In this document: positions 10,995 through 19,772 of the stretch, one piece after another
How positions within the stretch are numbered: position 1 is the stretch's first letter
Layout of the letters: each line of letters begins with the position of its first letter
NCBI GenBank assembly: GCA_938041335.1
Contig: CALIAF010000031.1
Coordinates: 1 to 64,000 of the forward strand
Origin: an uncultured Ulvibacter sp.
Lineage (GTDB): Bacteria > Bacteroidota > Bacteroidia > Flavobacteriales > Flavobacteriaceae
DNA length: 64,000 nucleotides
Direction: 5' to 3'
Translations under genes and position numbers: made by a program
The notes under the pieces: model-generated
What the model was told of the DNA's origin: nothing
The model's input: the letters and a program-made list of their open reading frames with translations, nothing else
The model's database searches: none

Positions 10995-11996
10995 ATGCAA
11001 TTATCCTATTCTTTTATTATTCCAGTTTATAATAGGCCAGGTGAGGTAGAAGAACTCCTGAAGAGTCTATCCCTTATGGATACGGCACTTACCGCAGAAA
11101 TTGTAATAGTTGAAGATGGTTCTACTATAAGCTGCAAGGAGGTTTGTGAGCGATATATGAGTTATTTAGATATCACATATTTAAATAAAGAAAATACTGG
11201 CCCTGGAGATTCGAGAAACTATGGGATGAAAAAAGCAAAAGGTACTTACTTTATCATTCTAGATAGTGACTGCATATTACCCCCACATTACTTATCAACA
11301 GTAGATGCCTATCTTCAGAAAAGTGATACAGATTGTTACGGTGGCGCAGATGCTGCTCACGATTCATTTACAGATTTGCAGAAGGCTATTAATTATACCA
11401 TGACTTCTTTTTTTACCACAGGTGGTATAAGAGGGAGTAAAAAAAGTGTTTCAAAATTTGAACCACGTAGTTTTAATATGGGGCTATCAAAAGAAGTGTT
11501 TGAAGCAACAGGAGGCTATGCTAAGATACACCCAGGCGAAGATCCGGACCTATCTCATAGAATATTAAAATTAGGTTTTAAAACGGCTTTTTTGCCCAAG
11601 GCATATGTTTTTCACAAACGCAGAATATCGTGGAGTAAATTTTATCTGCAAGTTCGTAAATTTGGTTTAGTAAGACCCATCCTTTCTAGTTGGCATCCAG
11701 AAGCAGCAAAAATTACTTTTTGGTTGCCCACCGCATTTGTTTTTGGCGTATTTGCAGCTTTAATTCTGGCTATTTTAAATTTTAAAGTACCTTTAGTTCT
11801 CCTTAGTATTTATTTAGGGATCATTTTTATAGATTCAAGCTCTAGAAATAGAAATGCAAAAATTGGTTTGCTTTCCATCTTTGCCTTGTTCGTTCAGTTT
11901 TTTGGTTACGGAGTCGCATTTTTAAAATCAACTTTTTATATTAGACTCTTAGGCCGTGAACCTAAAAAACAATATCCTTTCTTATTTTTTAAATAG
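10995..11996 (+). CDS. Membrane-anchored family 2 glycosyltransferase
   Basis: A 333-residue GT-A fold glycosyltransferase that probably adds a sugar to a cell-surface glycan at the inner membrane. The N-terminus FIIPVYNRPGEVEELL is the GT2 nucleotide-sugar start; EDGS (40-43), the DxD-like LDSD (89-92) and the GEDPDLSHR catalytic-base segment (about 185) are present. Three hydrophobic segments near the C-terminus anchor it. The start at 10995 (MQLSYSF) is chosen over an in-frame ATG at 10965, which would lie inside the terminator. Donor and acceptor cannot be predicted. Confidence 0.9.
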   Translation: MQLSYSFIIPVYNRPGEVEELLKSLSLMDTALTAEIVIVEDGSTISCKEVCERYMSYLDITYLNKENTGPGDSRNYGMKKAKGTYFIILDSDCILPPHYLSTVDAYLQKSDTDCYGGADAAHDSFTDLQKAINYTMTSFFTTGGIRGSKKSVSKFEPRSFNMGLSKEVFEATGGYAKIHPGEDPDLSHRILKLGFKTAFLPKAYVFHKRRISWSKFYLQVRKFGLVRPILSSWHPEAAKITFWLPTAFVFGVFAALILAILNFKVPLVLLSIYLGIIFIDSSSRNRNAKIGLLSIFALFVQFFGYGVAFLKSTFYIRLLGREPKKQYPFLFFK

Positions 11997-12002
11997 CATA
12001 TT

Positions 12003-12953
12003 TTGAACCGATCTAATTTCATTAATAAAAAATCAAAGTGGAAGTCATTGCTCTTCTTCTTCTTCTTAGCCTCTCTATTTTGGTTGTTAACCAAAATTAG
12101 TAAAGAATTTACGGCACCAGTTACCGCTACGTTAGAATTTATTAATACCCCAGAAACGATTTCTATTAAGGATGTAAACTCAAATGAGATTACTTTTAAT
12201 TTGTTTGCCAACGGGTATGATTTTTTAGGCTATAAAATTAAAGAACCTTCATTAAAAATTGACATTTCAAAATTTACTATTCAAGATTCTAGTAGTATTA
12301 AAATCACAACAGGGGAGCTTTTAAAAGAAATAAATGCCCAGTTTCCCTCAAGTAGGTCTGCAACTAATATAAATCTTGATGTGTTAACTTTAACAGTAGA
12401 TCCTATCGTTCAGAAAAAGGTGCCTGTTAGAGTGCAAAAAAGTATAACCTATAAGAATGGGTTTAGACAGATAGGCGAAATACGCGCTACTCCAGATTCT
12501 GTTTTAATCTCTGGGCCAAATGTAATTGTAGCCGAAATAGATGATGTCATTACAGAAAATATCGCATTAGAATTTGTTGATAGTAATGTGACAACACAAG
12601 CGAGTATAAAAGTTCCCGAGTTGTCAGACCTAAAGGTATCAAATAAAATTATTACTGTTTCTTGGCTTGTAAAGGAAATTGCTGAAAAAGAATTTGAAAT
12701 CCCAATTACTGTTATTAATAAACCAAGTAGTGAAACAATAAAAATTATTCCGAGCAAGGTGAAAATTAAAGTGGATGTAACCTTGGATCATTTTAATGAC
12801 ATTTCTATTGAAGACTTTAAAATTATCTGTGACTATAATACACGTGATAAAAACGAAAACTTTATGGTTGCATATTTAAAAAGCAAACCAGAATGGGCAG
12901 AACATGTAGCACTTGGTACACAAAAGATAGATTTCTTAACCTTTAAAGAATGA
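12003..12953 (+). CDS. YbbR-like domain protein
   Basis: A 316-residue protein with one N-terminal membrane segment (SLLFFFFLASLFWLLTKI) and an extracytoplasmic part rich in beta strands with YbbR-type repeats (for example the KVPVRVQKSITYKNGF segment). In Firmicutes, YbbR/CdaR proteins control a diadenylate cyclase; no such partner gene is adjacent here, so the role is open. The only start that keeps the membrane segment is a TTG at 12003, seven bases after the glycosyltransferase stop. Its TGA overlaps the ATG of coaE (ATGA), so the two are translationally coupled. Confidence 0.85.
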   Translation: MNRSNFINKKSKWKSLLFFFFLASLFWLLTKISKEFTAPVTATLEFINTPETISIKDVNSNEITFNLFANGYDFLGYKIKEPSLKIDISKFTIQDSSSIKITTGELLKEINAQFPSSRSATNINLDVLTLTVDPIVQKKVPVRVQKSITYKNGFRQIGEIRATPDSVLISGPNVIVAEIDDVITENIALEFVDSNVTTQASIKVPELSDLKVSNKIITVSWLVKEIAEKEFEIPITVINKPSSETIKIIPSKVKIKVDVTLDHFNDISIEDFKIICDYNTRDKNENFMVAYLKSKPEWAEHVALGTQKIDFLTFKE

Positions 12954-13540
12954 AAATAATAGGGTTGACAGGAGGAATAGGAAGCGGAAAAAGTACCGTT
13001 GCTGCGATGTTTGCAGAAAAAGGCATCCCCGTCTTTATATCAGATGAAGAAGGAAAACGGTTATTAAACACCTCAAAAGTGGTTAGGCGTAAGGTAATCA
13101 ATCTACTTGGTGAAAAAGCCTATAAAAAAGATGTCCCAGATAGAAAATATATTGCTTCATTAGTTTTTAATGATAGAGACCTTCTTAACTCGCTCAATGC
13201 CATTATACACCCAAAGGTGGCTAAAAATTTTAAAAGATGGATGTCTAAGCAAAATGCACCATACTGCATTAAAGAAAGCGCGATACTATTTGAAACAGGA
13301 GGCGATGCTTTGTGTGATGCAACCATTGCCGTTGAAGTCGCTCTAGAAACAAGAATTGACAGAGTCTTAAAAAGAGACGCTATGTCATTAAAAGATGTAG
13401 AAGCGAGGTTAAAAAATCAAAAAAGTGATCAATATCGCAGAAAGAAAGCAAATTATGTGATAAAAAACGAAACGCTAAAAAAAACACAAGAACAAGTAGA
13501 CAAGCTGCATGAATTACTTCTATACCCGATAAATACCTAA
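12950..13540 (+). CDS. coaE: Dephospho-CoA kinase
   Basis: CoaE phosphorylates dephospho-CoA in the last step of CoA synthesis. The 196-residue P-loop kinase has GGIGSGKS (8-15), the HPKV motif of the lid region and the ESAILFETG segment typical of the family. It overlaps the YbbR gene by 4 bases, a pairing common in flavobacteria. It is followed by a 65-base gap that contains the promoter of the two-component system. Confidence 0.96.
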   Translation: MKIIGLTGGIGSGKSTVAAMFAEKGIPVFISDEEGKRLLNTSKVVRRKVINLLGEKAYKKDVPDRKYIASLVFNDRDLLNSLNAIIHPKVAKNFKRWMSKQNAPYCIKESAILFETGGDALCDATIAVEVALETRIDRVLKRDAMSLKDVEARLKNQKSDQYRRKKANYVIKNETLKKTQEQVDKLHELLLYPINT

Positions 13541-13593
13541 GAGTGGTTTGTTAACATTTGGTTAAAAGGTCTAGCCTATAAATGTTAAAGGGC

Positions 13594-13601
13594 TATTTTT
13601 G
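13594..13601 (+). promoter_or_regulatory. -7 box immediately before the histidine kinase start
   Basis: TATTTTTG ends 4 bases before the ATG at 13606. The expected -33 TTG is not visible. If active, the transcript would start at the ATG. Confidence 0.5.
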
Positions 13602-13605
13602 ATAG

Positions 13606-15135
13606 ATGAACAAAAAGCTGTTTGTATTACTCCTTGTCTTTATGAGCTTGTCCTTATTAGGGATAATTTTCATACAAGGTTATTGGATACGAAATGCTTA
13701 TTTCACAACACAAGAGCAGTATGTAACCAATATTAGAAATTCTTTAATCGACACTGCTAAGAAGATTCAGTTAAAGGAACAAGAAAGTTATTATTCGGTA
13801 TATTTTGATCTCATAAAAAAGACCGAAGACAAAATACCGTTGAGTGATTTAATTTATGTGCTCAGAAAAGATAGCGGAACAGAGGAACTCATTTTTTCTG
13901 ATGCCGTTATAGAAGAAGATTTTAAATTATCATCTAGACTAATAAACAGAGGTAATGTTGATGTCATTCCATCAAAGAATACAGAGATTTCTATTATTGA
14001 AGAAAGCAATAAGGGACGTGATGATTTCTTTAGAAGATTAAAACCCTACGAACAAAAACAATTTGAGAATATTTTTAAACAAATATCTGCAGAAACACCT
14101 ATTCATAGAAGGATTTCTCAAGATGATATTAAAGAAATATTAGATCAAGAACTTAGTAAAAGAAAAGTAGAGGCTGTATATGGGTTTGCAGTTTTTAGTA
14201 ATGGCATTTCTACCAAAGTGGGTACAGATGACTTTATTTTGCATCCAGAAACTACCTATAGTGTTCCATTGTTTGTCGACAATAGACTGGAATCAAAGTT
14301 TCAGCTTTTTGTGAATTTTACGAATCAAGATAGAATTGTTTTAGACAGTATTTTAGGGATGGCAATCTTATCACTAATTTTTACTGGCGTAATTATCTTG
14401 GCATTTTATAGTGCGGTGAAGCAAATATTTCAGCAACGACAAATATCACAAATAAAGACTGATTTTATTAATAATATGACCCACGAGTTTAAGACGCCTA
14501 TAGCAACAATTAACCTTGCACTAGATGCGCTGAAAAACCCTAAAGTAAAAGATGATGTAGATTTTAGAGAGCGTTATTTGGGGATGATTAGAGAAGAAAA
14601 TAAAAGAATGCACGGCCAGGTAGAAAATGTATTGCGCATTTCTAAGCTAGATAAAAACGAATTAAACTTATCAAAAGAGCGCATTAAATTGCACGATGTT
14701 ATTGAAGATGCTATCTCACATGTGCAGCTTATTGTTGAAAATAGAGATGGATATATTAATACTCATTTTGGTGCCTTTAATAACACCGTTTTAGCAAATG
14801 ATTCACATTTAGCAAACGTGATTGTAAATGTTTTAGATAATGCCATAAAGTATAGTGACAAAACTCCTAAAATAGATGTGCTAACAGAGAATGTAAAAGA
14901 TTTCATTATTTTAAAAATACGAGATCAGGGTATAGGAATGACAAAGGCAGCGTCTAAAAATATTTTTGAAAAATTCTATCGAGTACCTACAGGTAATGTG
15001 CATAATGTAAAAGGACACGGACTTGGTCTAGCATATGTGAAACAAATATTGGATGATCACGATGCAGAAATATCTGTAGAATCTGAGCCGAATAAGGGAA
15101 CAACATTTATCATAAAATTACACTTAATAACTTAA
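13606..15135 (+). CDS. Membrane sensor histidine kinase
   Basis: A 509-residue kinase: membrane segment 1 at about 5-24, a periplasmic sensor of about 225 residues without a recognised fold, membrane segment 2 at about 248-270, a HisKA domain with the phospho-accepting His293 in NNMTHEFKTP, then an HATPase domain with NVLDNAIKYS (N box), DQGIGM (G1), FEKFYR (F box) and GHGLGL (G2). The response regulator starts 3 bases after its stop, so the two form one system. The signal sensed is unknown; nothing nearby gives an obvious target. Confidence 0.95.
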   Translation: MNKKLFVLLLVFMSLSLLGIIFIQGYWIRNAYFTTQEQYVTNIRNSLIDTAKKIQLKEQESYYSVYFDLIKKTEDKIPLSDLIYVLRKDSGTEELIFSDAVIEEDFKLSSRLINRGNVDVIPSKNTEISIIEESNKGRDDFFRRLKPYEQKQFENIFKQISAETPIHRRISQDDIKEILDQELSKRKVEAVYGFAVFSNGISTKVGTDDFILHPETTYSVPLFVDNRLESKFQLFVNFTNQDRIVLDSILGMAILSLIFTGVIILAFYSAVKQIFQQRQISQIKTDFINNMTHEFKTPIATINLALDALKNPKVKDDVDFRERYLGMIREENKRMHGQVENVLRISKLDKNELNLSKERIKLHDVIEDAISHVQLIVENRDGYINTHFGAFNNTVLANDSHLANVIVNVLDNAIKYSDKTPKIDVLTENVKDFIILKIRDQGIGMTKAASKNIFEKFYRVPTGNVHNVKGHGLGLAYVKQILDDHDAEISVESEPNKGTTFIIKLHLIT

Positions 15136-15138
15136 TAT

Positions 15139-15855
15139 ATGGAAACTGAAAACAAGAAAATACTACTAGTAGAAGATGATCCTAATTTTGGAACCGTTCT
15201 TAAAGATTATCTAGCCATGAATGACTACAACGTCACACATGCTAAAAATGGAATGGAAGGATTTGAAAAATTTAAGAAGGATGATTACGATCTTTGTATT
15301 CTTGATGTAATGATGCCTTATAAAGACGGCTTTACTCTAGCAAAAGAAATCCGTGAAAAAAATGCAGAGGTGCCTATCATCTTCTTAACGGCTAAGGCCT
15401 TGAAAGAAGACGTACTTAAAGGGTATAAGGTAGGGGCAGATGATTATCTTAATAAACCATTTGATAGTGAAGTGTTATTGATGAAAATTAAAGCAATAAT
15501 TCAACGAAAAACTTCAGATAGCGTTGCAGATAGTAAGCAATTTGAGTTTGAGGTGGGTCACTTTTTTCTCAATTCGAAGCTACGTTTCTTGACCTATAAA
15601 AAAGAAAATCCAATAAAACTGTCTCCAAAAGAAAATGAATTATTGCGATTACTAGCATTACATAAAAATGATTTAATGCCTAGAGAACTGGCATTGACAA
15701 AAATTTGGCGAGATGATAATTATTTTACATCAAGAAGTATGGATGTGTATATAGCTAAACTACGTAAATATCTAAGTAAAGAAGATGATGTAGAGATTAT
15801 CAATATTCACGGGGAAGGTTTTAGACTTTTGGTTAAAAGTGAAGTGGACAATTAA
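15139..15855 (+). CDS. OmpR-family response regulator
   Basis: A 238-residue transcription factor and partner of the kinase just upstream. The receiver domain has the acidic pocket Asp13/Asp14, the phospho-acceptor Asp56 (LDVMMP), Thr84 and Lys106 (NKPF). The C-terminal winged helix is of OmpR/PhoB type (SPKENELLRLL, then SRSMDVYIAKLRKYL and INIHGEGFRL). The gene ends at a strong bidirectional terminator, so the operon is limited to the kinase and regulator. Confidence 0.96.
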   Translation: METENKKILLVEDDPNFGTVLKDYLAMNDYNVTHAKNGMEGFEKFKKDDYDLCILDVMMPYKDGFTLAKEIREKNAEVPIIFLTAKALKEDVLKGYKVGADDYLNKPFDSEVLLMKIKAIIQRKTSDSVADSKQFEFEVGHFFLNSKLRFLTYKKENPIKLSPKENELLRLLALHKNDLMPRELALTKIWRDDNYFTSRSMDVYIAKLRKYLSKEDDVEIINIHGEGFRLLVKSEVDN

Positions 15856-15875
15856 TTTATTAACTAAATAAGTGT

Positions 15876-15905
15876 AAAGCGCCTTATTTAAGGCGCTTTT
15901 TTTGT
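15876..15905. terminator. Bidirectional terminator between response regulator and miaA
   Basis: AAAGCGCCTT (15876-15885), loop ATTT, AAGGCGCTTT (15890-15899) with A and T tracts on both sides works in both directions. The miaA stop codon (15888-15890) lies inside the hairpin loop and 3' arm. Confidence 0.92.
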
Positions 15906-16799
15906 AATATATGCTATGATTTTTTTGGGTGAGGTTAAATAATTATACCAAGTAATTTGCTCATTCTTTTTAAACCAAGTGCCTTGCCTTTTAGCAAATC
16001 GCCTTGTGTTTTTCTTTATTTCTGAAACCGCAAAATCTAGATCAATAGCTCCATCAAAATGAGCGAATAATTCGCGATACCCAACGGTCTGCAAGGCATT
16101 TAATTCTTTATGCTCATAGACACTTTTTGCTTCATGTATTAAGCCGTTATCAATCATTAGATCCACTCTTTGATTGATCCTGTTATAAATGACTTCACGA
16201 TCTGCCGTCAGGCCAATAAATAACGTGTCAAAGTCACGCTGGGTATTCATCCCTTTTCTAAAAGAGGAATAAGGTTTACCAGAAGCTTCTATTACTTCTA
16301 AGGCCCTAATTAGCCGCCGTGGATTCTTTATATCTGCGCTGGCATAATAGACAGGGTCTTTCTCTTTTAGTTCCTGCTGCAAGGTTTCTATGCCATTTAC
16401 TTTCAGCACTGCTTCCAGCCGCTCTCTAATCCCATCTGGAACCTCAGGAAATGTATTAAGACCGTAAACAACGGCATCAACATAAAGCCCAGAACCACCT
16501 ACAAGAATAGCATAATGATTGTTTTTGAAATATGCATTTAAAAACCCAATAGCTTCTTTTTCAAAGTCTCCTACGGTATAGGTTTCATGAATGCTTTTAT
16601 GATGTATAAAATGATGTGTTGCTTGTGCTAATTCTTCGGGTGTCGGTGCAGCGGTACCTATTGACATTTCTTTATAAAACTGACGCGAGTCAGCCGATAA
16701 AATTTCCGCAGAAAAATGTTGTGCTAATTTTATAGACAGCGCTGTTTTACCAATTGCAGTAGCGCCAACTACGCATATTAATGTGGGCTTTTTAGGCAT
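15888..16799 (-). CDS. miaA: tRNA dimethylallyltransferase
   Basis: MiaA transfers a dimethylallyl group to A37 of tRNAs that read U-starting codons. The 303-residue protein has the P-loop GATAIGKT (12-19), the SADSRQFY motif and the VGGSGLYVDAV segment typical of the family. It overlaps the upstream ion-channel gene by 8 bases and is the last gene of the minus-strand run that begins at 23690. The stop codon lies inside the shared terminator hairpin. Confidence 0.96.
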   Translation of the reverse strand: MPKKPTLICVVGATAIGKTALSIKLAQHFSAEILSADSRQFYKEMSIGTAAPTPEELAQATHHFIHHKSIHETYTVGDFEKEAIGFLNAYFKNNHYAILVGGSGLYVDAVVYGLNTFPEVPDGIRERLEAVLKVNGIETLQQELKEKDPVYYASADIKNPRRLIRALEVIEASGKPYSSFRKGMNTQRDFDTLFIGLTADREVIYNRINQRVDLMIDNGLIHEAKSVYEHKELNALQTVGYRELFAHFDGAIDLDFAVSEIKKNTRRFAKRQGTWFKKNEQITWYNYLTSPKKIIAYITKKAP

Positions 16800-17664
16800 C
16801 CTTTTCTACAATGTTTTCTGGATGTAAAGAATTTCCACAGCGATGGCAAAATTCTGCATCATCGCGATGTTTACTGGCACCGCAATCACGACATACTTGC
16901 GAGTTTACATTAACATAATCTTCCTTAACTGCATTTTCTTTTCCAGATGATTTTACATATTCTGCACTTACTATTCCGGTAGGTACTGCAATAATTCCAT
17001 ACCCCATAATCATGATAAAGGCAGCAATGAGTTGGCCTAAAGGGGTAACCGGTGCAATGTCTCCAAACCCTACAGTGGTTAGGGTAACGATACACCAATA
17101 GACACTTATAGGAATACTGACAAAACCGCTTTCTTCACCCTCCACGAGATACATTACGGTTCCTGCAATGATAGAAACAATAAGCACAAAAAATAAGAAT
17201 ACAAGAATTTTCGGTTTGCTATCTTTTAAGGCCTTTGATAGTTTATTTGCCTCACCTAGATAGCGGGTTACTTTTAAAATCCTGAATACTCTTAATAACC
17301 TAAGTGCTCTTACAGTGAGTAAAACATTACTCCCAACTAATATAAACGACAAATACAAGGGGATGGTAGAAAGGAAATCTATAATCCCGTAAAAGCTAAA
17401 TATATATTTTGACGGCTTCTTAATTGTGACAATTCTTGCTATATATTCAAACGTAAAAAATATAGTGATTACCCATTCGCCAATGTACAAGAAGTCATAA
17501 AATTGTTGAGAAAAACCTTTTACACTCTCGAGCATTACAAAAAGCACACTCAGTAAAATTAATATTAAAAGGACAACATCAAAGGATTTACCCATAGGGG
17601 TATCTGCTTCATAAATAATAGTGTGAAGTTTACTTTTCCAGGCAGCTGTTTTTTTAGATTCCAA
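16792..17664 (-). CDS. Voltage-gated-type potassium channel with C-terminal zinc ribbon
   Basis: A 290-residue six-helix ion channel. The S4-like segment carries regularly spaced Arg residues (about 119-134, RALRLLRVFRILKVTR), and the selectivity filter TVGFGD (197-202) indicates K+. After S6 there is a short linker and a C-terminal zinc ribbon with C258, C261, C273 and C276 (CRDCG and CHRCG). The predicted start is a TTG at 17664. The cytoplasmic ribbon could bind metal or a partner and so gate the pore, but this is inference. It overlaps miaA by 8 bases. Confidence 0.9.
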   Translation of the reverse strand: MESKKTAAWKSKLHTIIYEADTPMGKSFDVVLLILILLSVLFVMLESVKGFSQQFYDFLYIGEWVITIFFTFEYIARIVTIKKPSKYIFSFYGIIDFLSTIPLYLSFILVGSNVLLTVRALRLLRVFRILKVTRYLGEANKLSKALKDSKPKILVFLFFVLIVSIIAGTVMYLVEGEESGFVSIPISVYWCIVTLTTVGFGDIAPVTPLGQLIAAFIMIMGYGIIAVPTGIVSAEYVKSSGKENAVKEDYVNVNSQVCRDCGASKHRDDAEFCHRCGNSLHPENIVEKDA

Positions 17665-17704
17665 TGATCAAGGATTTATATAAAAGTAAATGTAGTGATT
17701 TTAT

Positions 17705-19087
17705 TTAATTAGAAGAACCACGGTCTAATTTTACAATTTTTAGATTTTTCTTTTTTCTAAGATAAGATTGAATAATATATTGAGCATCTCTATTATTTTT
17801 CATGGGTTTAATGATGGTCTTTAAGATTTCAGGTTTATTTATTTGATGGTTTAAATTATAATACCCATACCCCTTAAAAATGCCATTCTCAATATAAACT
17901 ACAGATCGTTCATCTCCATTTCTTCCGCGGTCTAGAATCAACATATCTTGATTACTGTAACTGTACTTGTCTAAAAATTGCAGTACACGTGCATTGTATT
18001 CTTCTGGAGCTTCTTCCTGTATACAGGCACCCTCGCATTCTTTTATGCTGTAATTAAAACAAGCTCCTGTTGTTTTTTCAAAACTAGTTAATCGCTGGCA
18101 GAGATTAAATTTTTCAATATACCTGGCCAAGTTACTTTTTGCAGAATTAAAATTAGAAAAAGTAGTAATCGCCTTTTTTCTAGAATCTGCCTTTTCTATT
18201 TTAAAATTTATATAACCATCATCATCTATAAAAGAACCCAATTGATAATTAAAAACGGCCCTACGTAAGGCTCTATTAAATTTAGGTTTGTGTCTTTTTA
18301 TTTGATCATTCTCTTCTAATAATGCGAGTAATTCACTGCCTGTTCGTTCTACAGAAATGGAAGCTACTAATAGTTGTATCTCTTTAGATTTTCTATTGTC
18401 GTTTGTAAAATGCTGCGTGAGCCGTTTTTTAATGTTTTTACTTTTTCCTATATAAAGAATATTTCCCTTTGTGTCATACATATAATACACACCAGTTTCT
18501 GATGGGGCTTCTTTAATAAGATCTAATAGTTTTGTTTCAATCTGGCGTTTAGGATCTTTTTTAATAGAAGTCTTTACAATCTCTTTGTCAGTATCTCGTA
18601 AAAGAAGCATTTTAAACAAAGTAACTGTTGCTTTGGCATCACCTTGCGCTCTATGTCTATCTGTAATAGGAATGCCTAAGGATCTAACTAGTTTTCCCAG
18701 ACTATACGACGGCATATCTGGAATCAACTTTTTAGCCAGCTCCACTGTGCAGAGGGTTTCTAGGTCAAAATCAAAGCCGAGACGATCAAATTCTGTCGTT
18801 AATATCCTATTGTCAAACTGCGCATTATGAGCCACTAGAATACAGTCTTTTGTGATTTCGACGATACGTTTTGCTATTTCATAAAACTTTGGGGCATTAC
18901 GAAGCATCTCACTATTTATACCGGTAAGATTCACTACAAAAGGTTGTATGGGGCGCTCCGGATTAACTAGACTGCAAAATTGATCCACCACTTTCTCTCC
19001 GTCAAAACGATAGATAGCAATCTCTGTAATTCCTTCTTCGTTGTACTTGCCACCAGTAGTTTCTATGTCTAAAATCGCGTAGTTCAA
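17705..19087 (-). CDS. DnaQ-like exonuclease fused to a UvrC/Cho-type GIY-YIG nuclease
   Basis: The N-terminal 165 residues are a DEDDh 3'-5' exonuclease like the DNA polymerase III epsilon subunit (Asp7 and Glu9 in LDIETTGG, the HNAQFDNRIL block, and the HRAQGDAKAT block). After a linker comes a GIY-YIG nuclease (TGVYYMYD and LYIGKSKNIKKRL), as in UvrC and Cho. The fusion probably acts in DNA repair. Length is 460 residues if translation starts at the TTG at 19087 (MNYAILDIE), ten bases after the yggS stop; a TTG at 19120 is also possible and would overlap yggS. Confidence 0.9.
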   Translation of the reverse strand: MNYAILDIETTGGKYNEEGITEIAIYRFDGEKVVDQFCSLVNPERPIQPFVVNLTGINSEMLRNAPKFYEIAKRIVEITKDCILVAHNAQFDNRILTTEFDRLGFDFDLETLCTVELAKKLIPDMPSYSLGKLVRSLGIPITDRHRAQGDAKATVTLFKMLLLRDTDKEIVKTSIKKDPKRQIETKLLDLIKEAPSETGVYYMYDTKGNILYIGKSKNIKKRLTQHFTNDNRKSKEIQLLVASISVERTGSELLALLEENDQIKRHKPKFNRALRRAVFNYQLGSFIDDDGYINFKIEKADSRKKAITTFSNFNSAKSNLARYIEKFNLCQRLTSFEKTTGACFNYSIKECEGACIQEEAPEEYNARVLQFLDKYSYSNQDMLILDRGRNGDERSVVYIENGIFKGYGYYNLNHQINKPEILKTIIKPMKNNRDAQYIIQSYLRKKKNLKIVKLDRGSSN

Positions 19088-19097
19088 TAGCTCTTTA

Positions 19098-19760
19098 TTA
19101 ATTGTAATTACGGGCACCAAAGATGGAGCTTCCTATTCTTACCATAGTGCTTCCTTCTGCAATAGCGAGTTTAAAGTCTCCACTCATTCCCATAGATAAT
19201 GTGGTAAGATACGGATGGTTTTTCTTCAAGATGTCAAAACTGTCTTTTAATATTTTAAATTCGGAAATTATCTGTGCTTCATTATCCGTAAAGGTAGCCA
19301 TACCCATAAGGCCAACTATTTTAATGTTTTCTAATTCTTGTAGCATTTCAGAAGTTAATAGTATTGTGGCATCTTCTATTGAAAGCCCAAATTTACTATC
19401 TTCTTTGGCAATTTTAATTTGTAATAGGCACTGAATCGTTCTGTCGTGTTTAGTCGCCTGTTTATCTATTTCTTTTAATAATTTAAGACTATCAACAGCA
19501 TGAATTAGATGCACAAAAGGCGCCATGTATTTTACTTTGTTACGCTGTACATGACCTATCATGTGCCACTCAATATCTTTGGGCAAGGCTTCCCATTTTG
19601 ATGCCATTTCTTGGATTTTATTTTCTCCAAAAATACGTTGACCAGTGTGATAGGCTTCCAATACATCTTCTATTGGCTTGGTTTTAGATACTGCCACCAG
19701 AGTTGTTTCTTCTGGTAAAAGATCACGATACATTTTTATATTTTCTGAAATATCACTCAT
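19098..19760 (-). CDS. YggS-family pyridoxal phosphate homeostasis protein
   Basis: A 220-residue single-domain TIM-barrel protein that binds PLP and buffers vitamin B6 and amino acid pools. The PLP lysine is Lys26 in VAVSKTKP; the GENKIQE, WHMIGHVQRNK and LSMGMSGD blocks are all present. It is in the middle of the minus-strand run, with DUF1015 12 bases upstream and the exonuclease fusion downstream. Confidence 0.95.
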   Translation of the reverse strand: MSDISENIKMYRDLLPEETTLVAVSKTKPIEDVLEAYHTGQRIFGENKIQEMASKWEALPKDIEWHMIGHVQRNKVKYMAPFVHLIHAVDSLKLLKEIDKQATKHDRTIQCLLQIKIAKEDSKFGLSIEDATILLTSEMLQELENIKIVGLMGMATFTDNEAQIISEFKILKDSFDILKKNHPYLTTLSMGMSGDFKLAIAEGSTMVRIGSSIFGARNYN

Positions 19761-19772
19761 TAAAATACGGAA

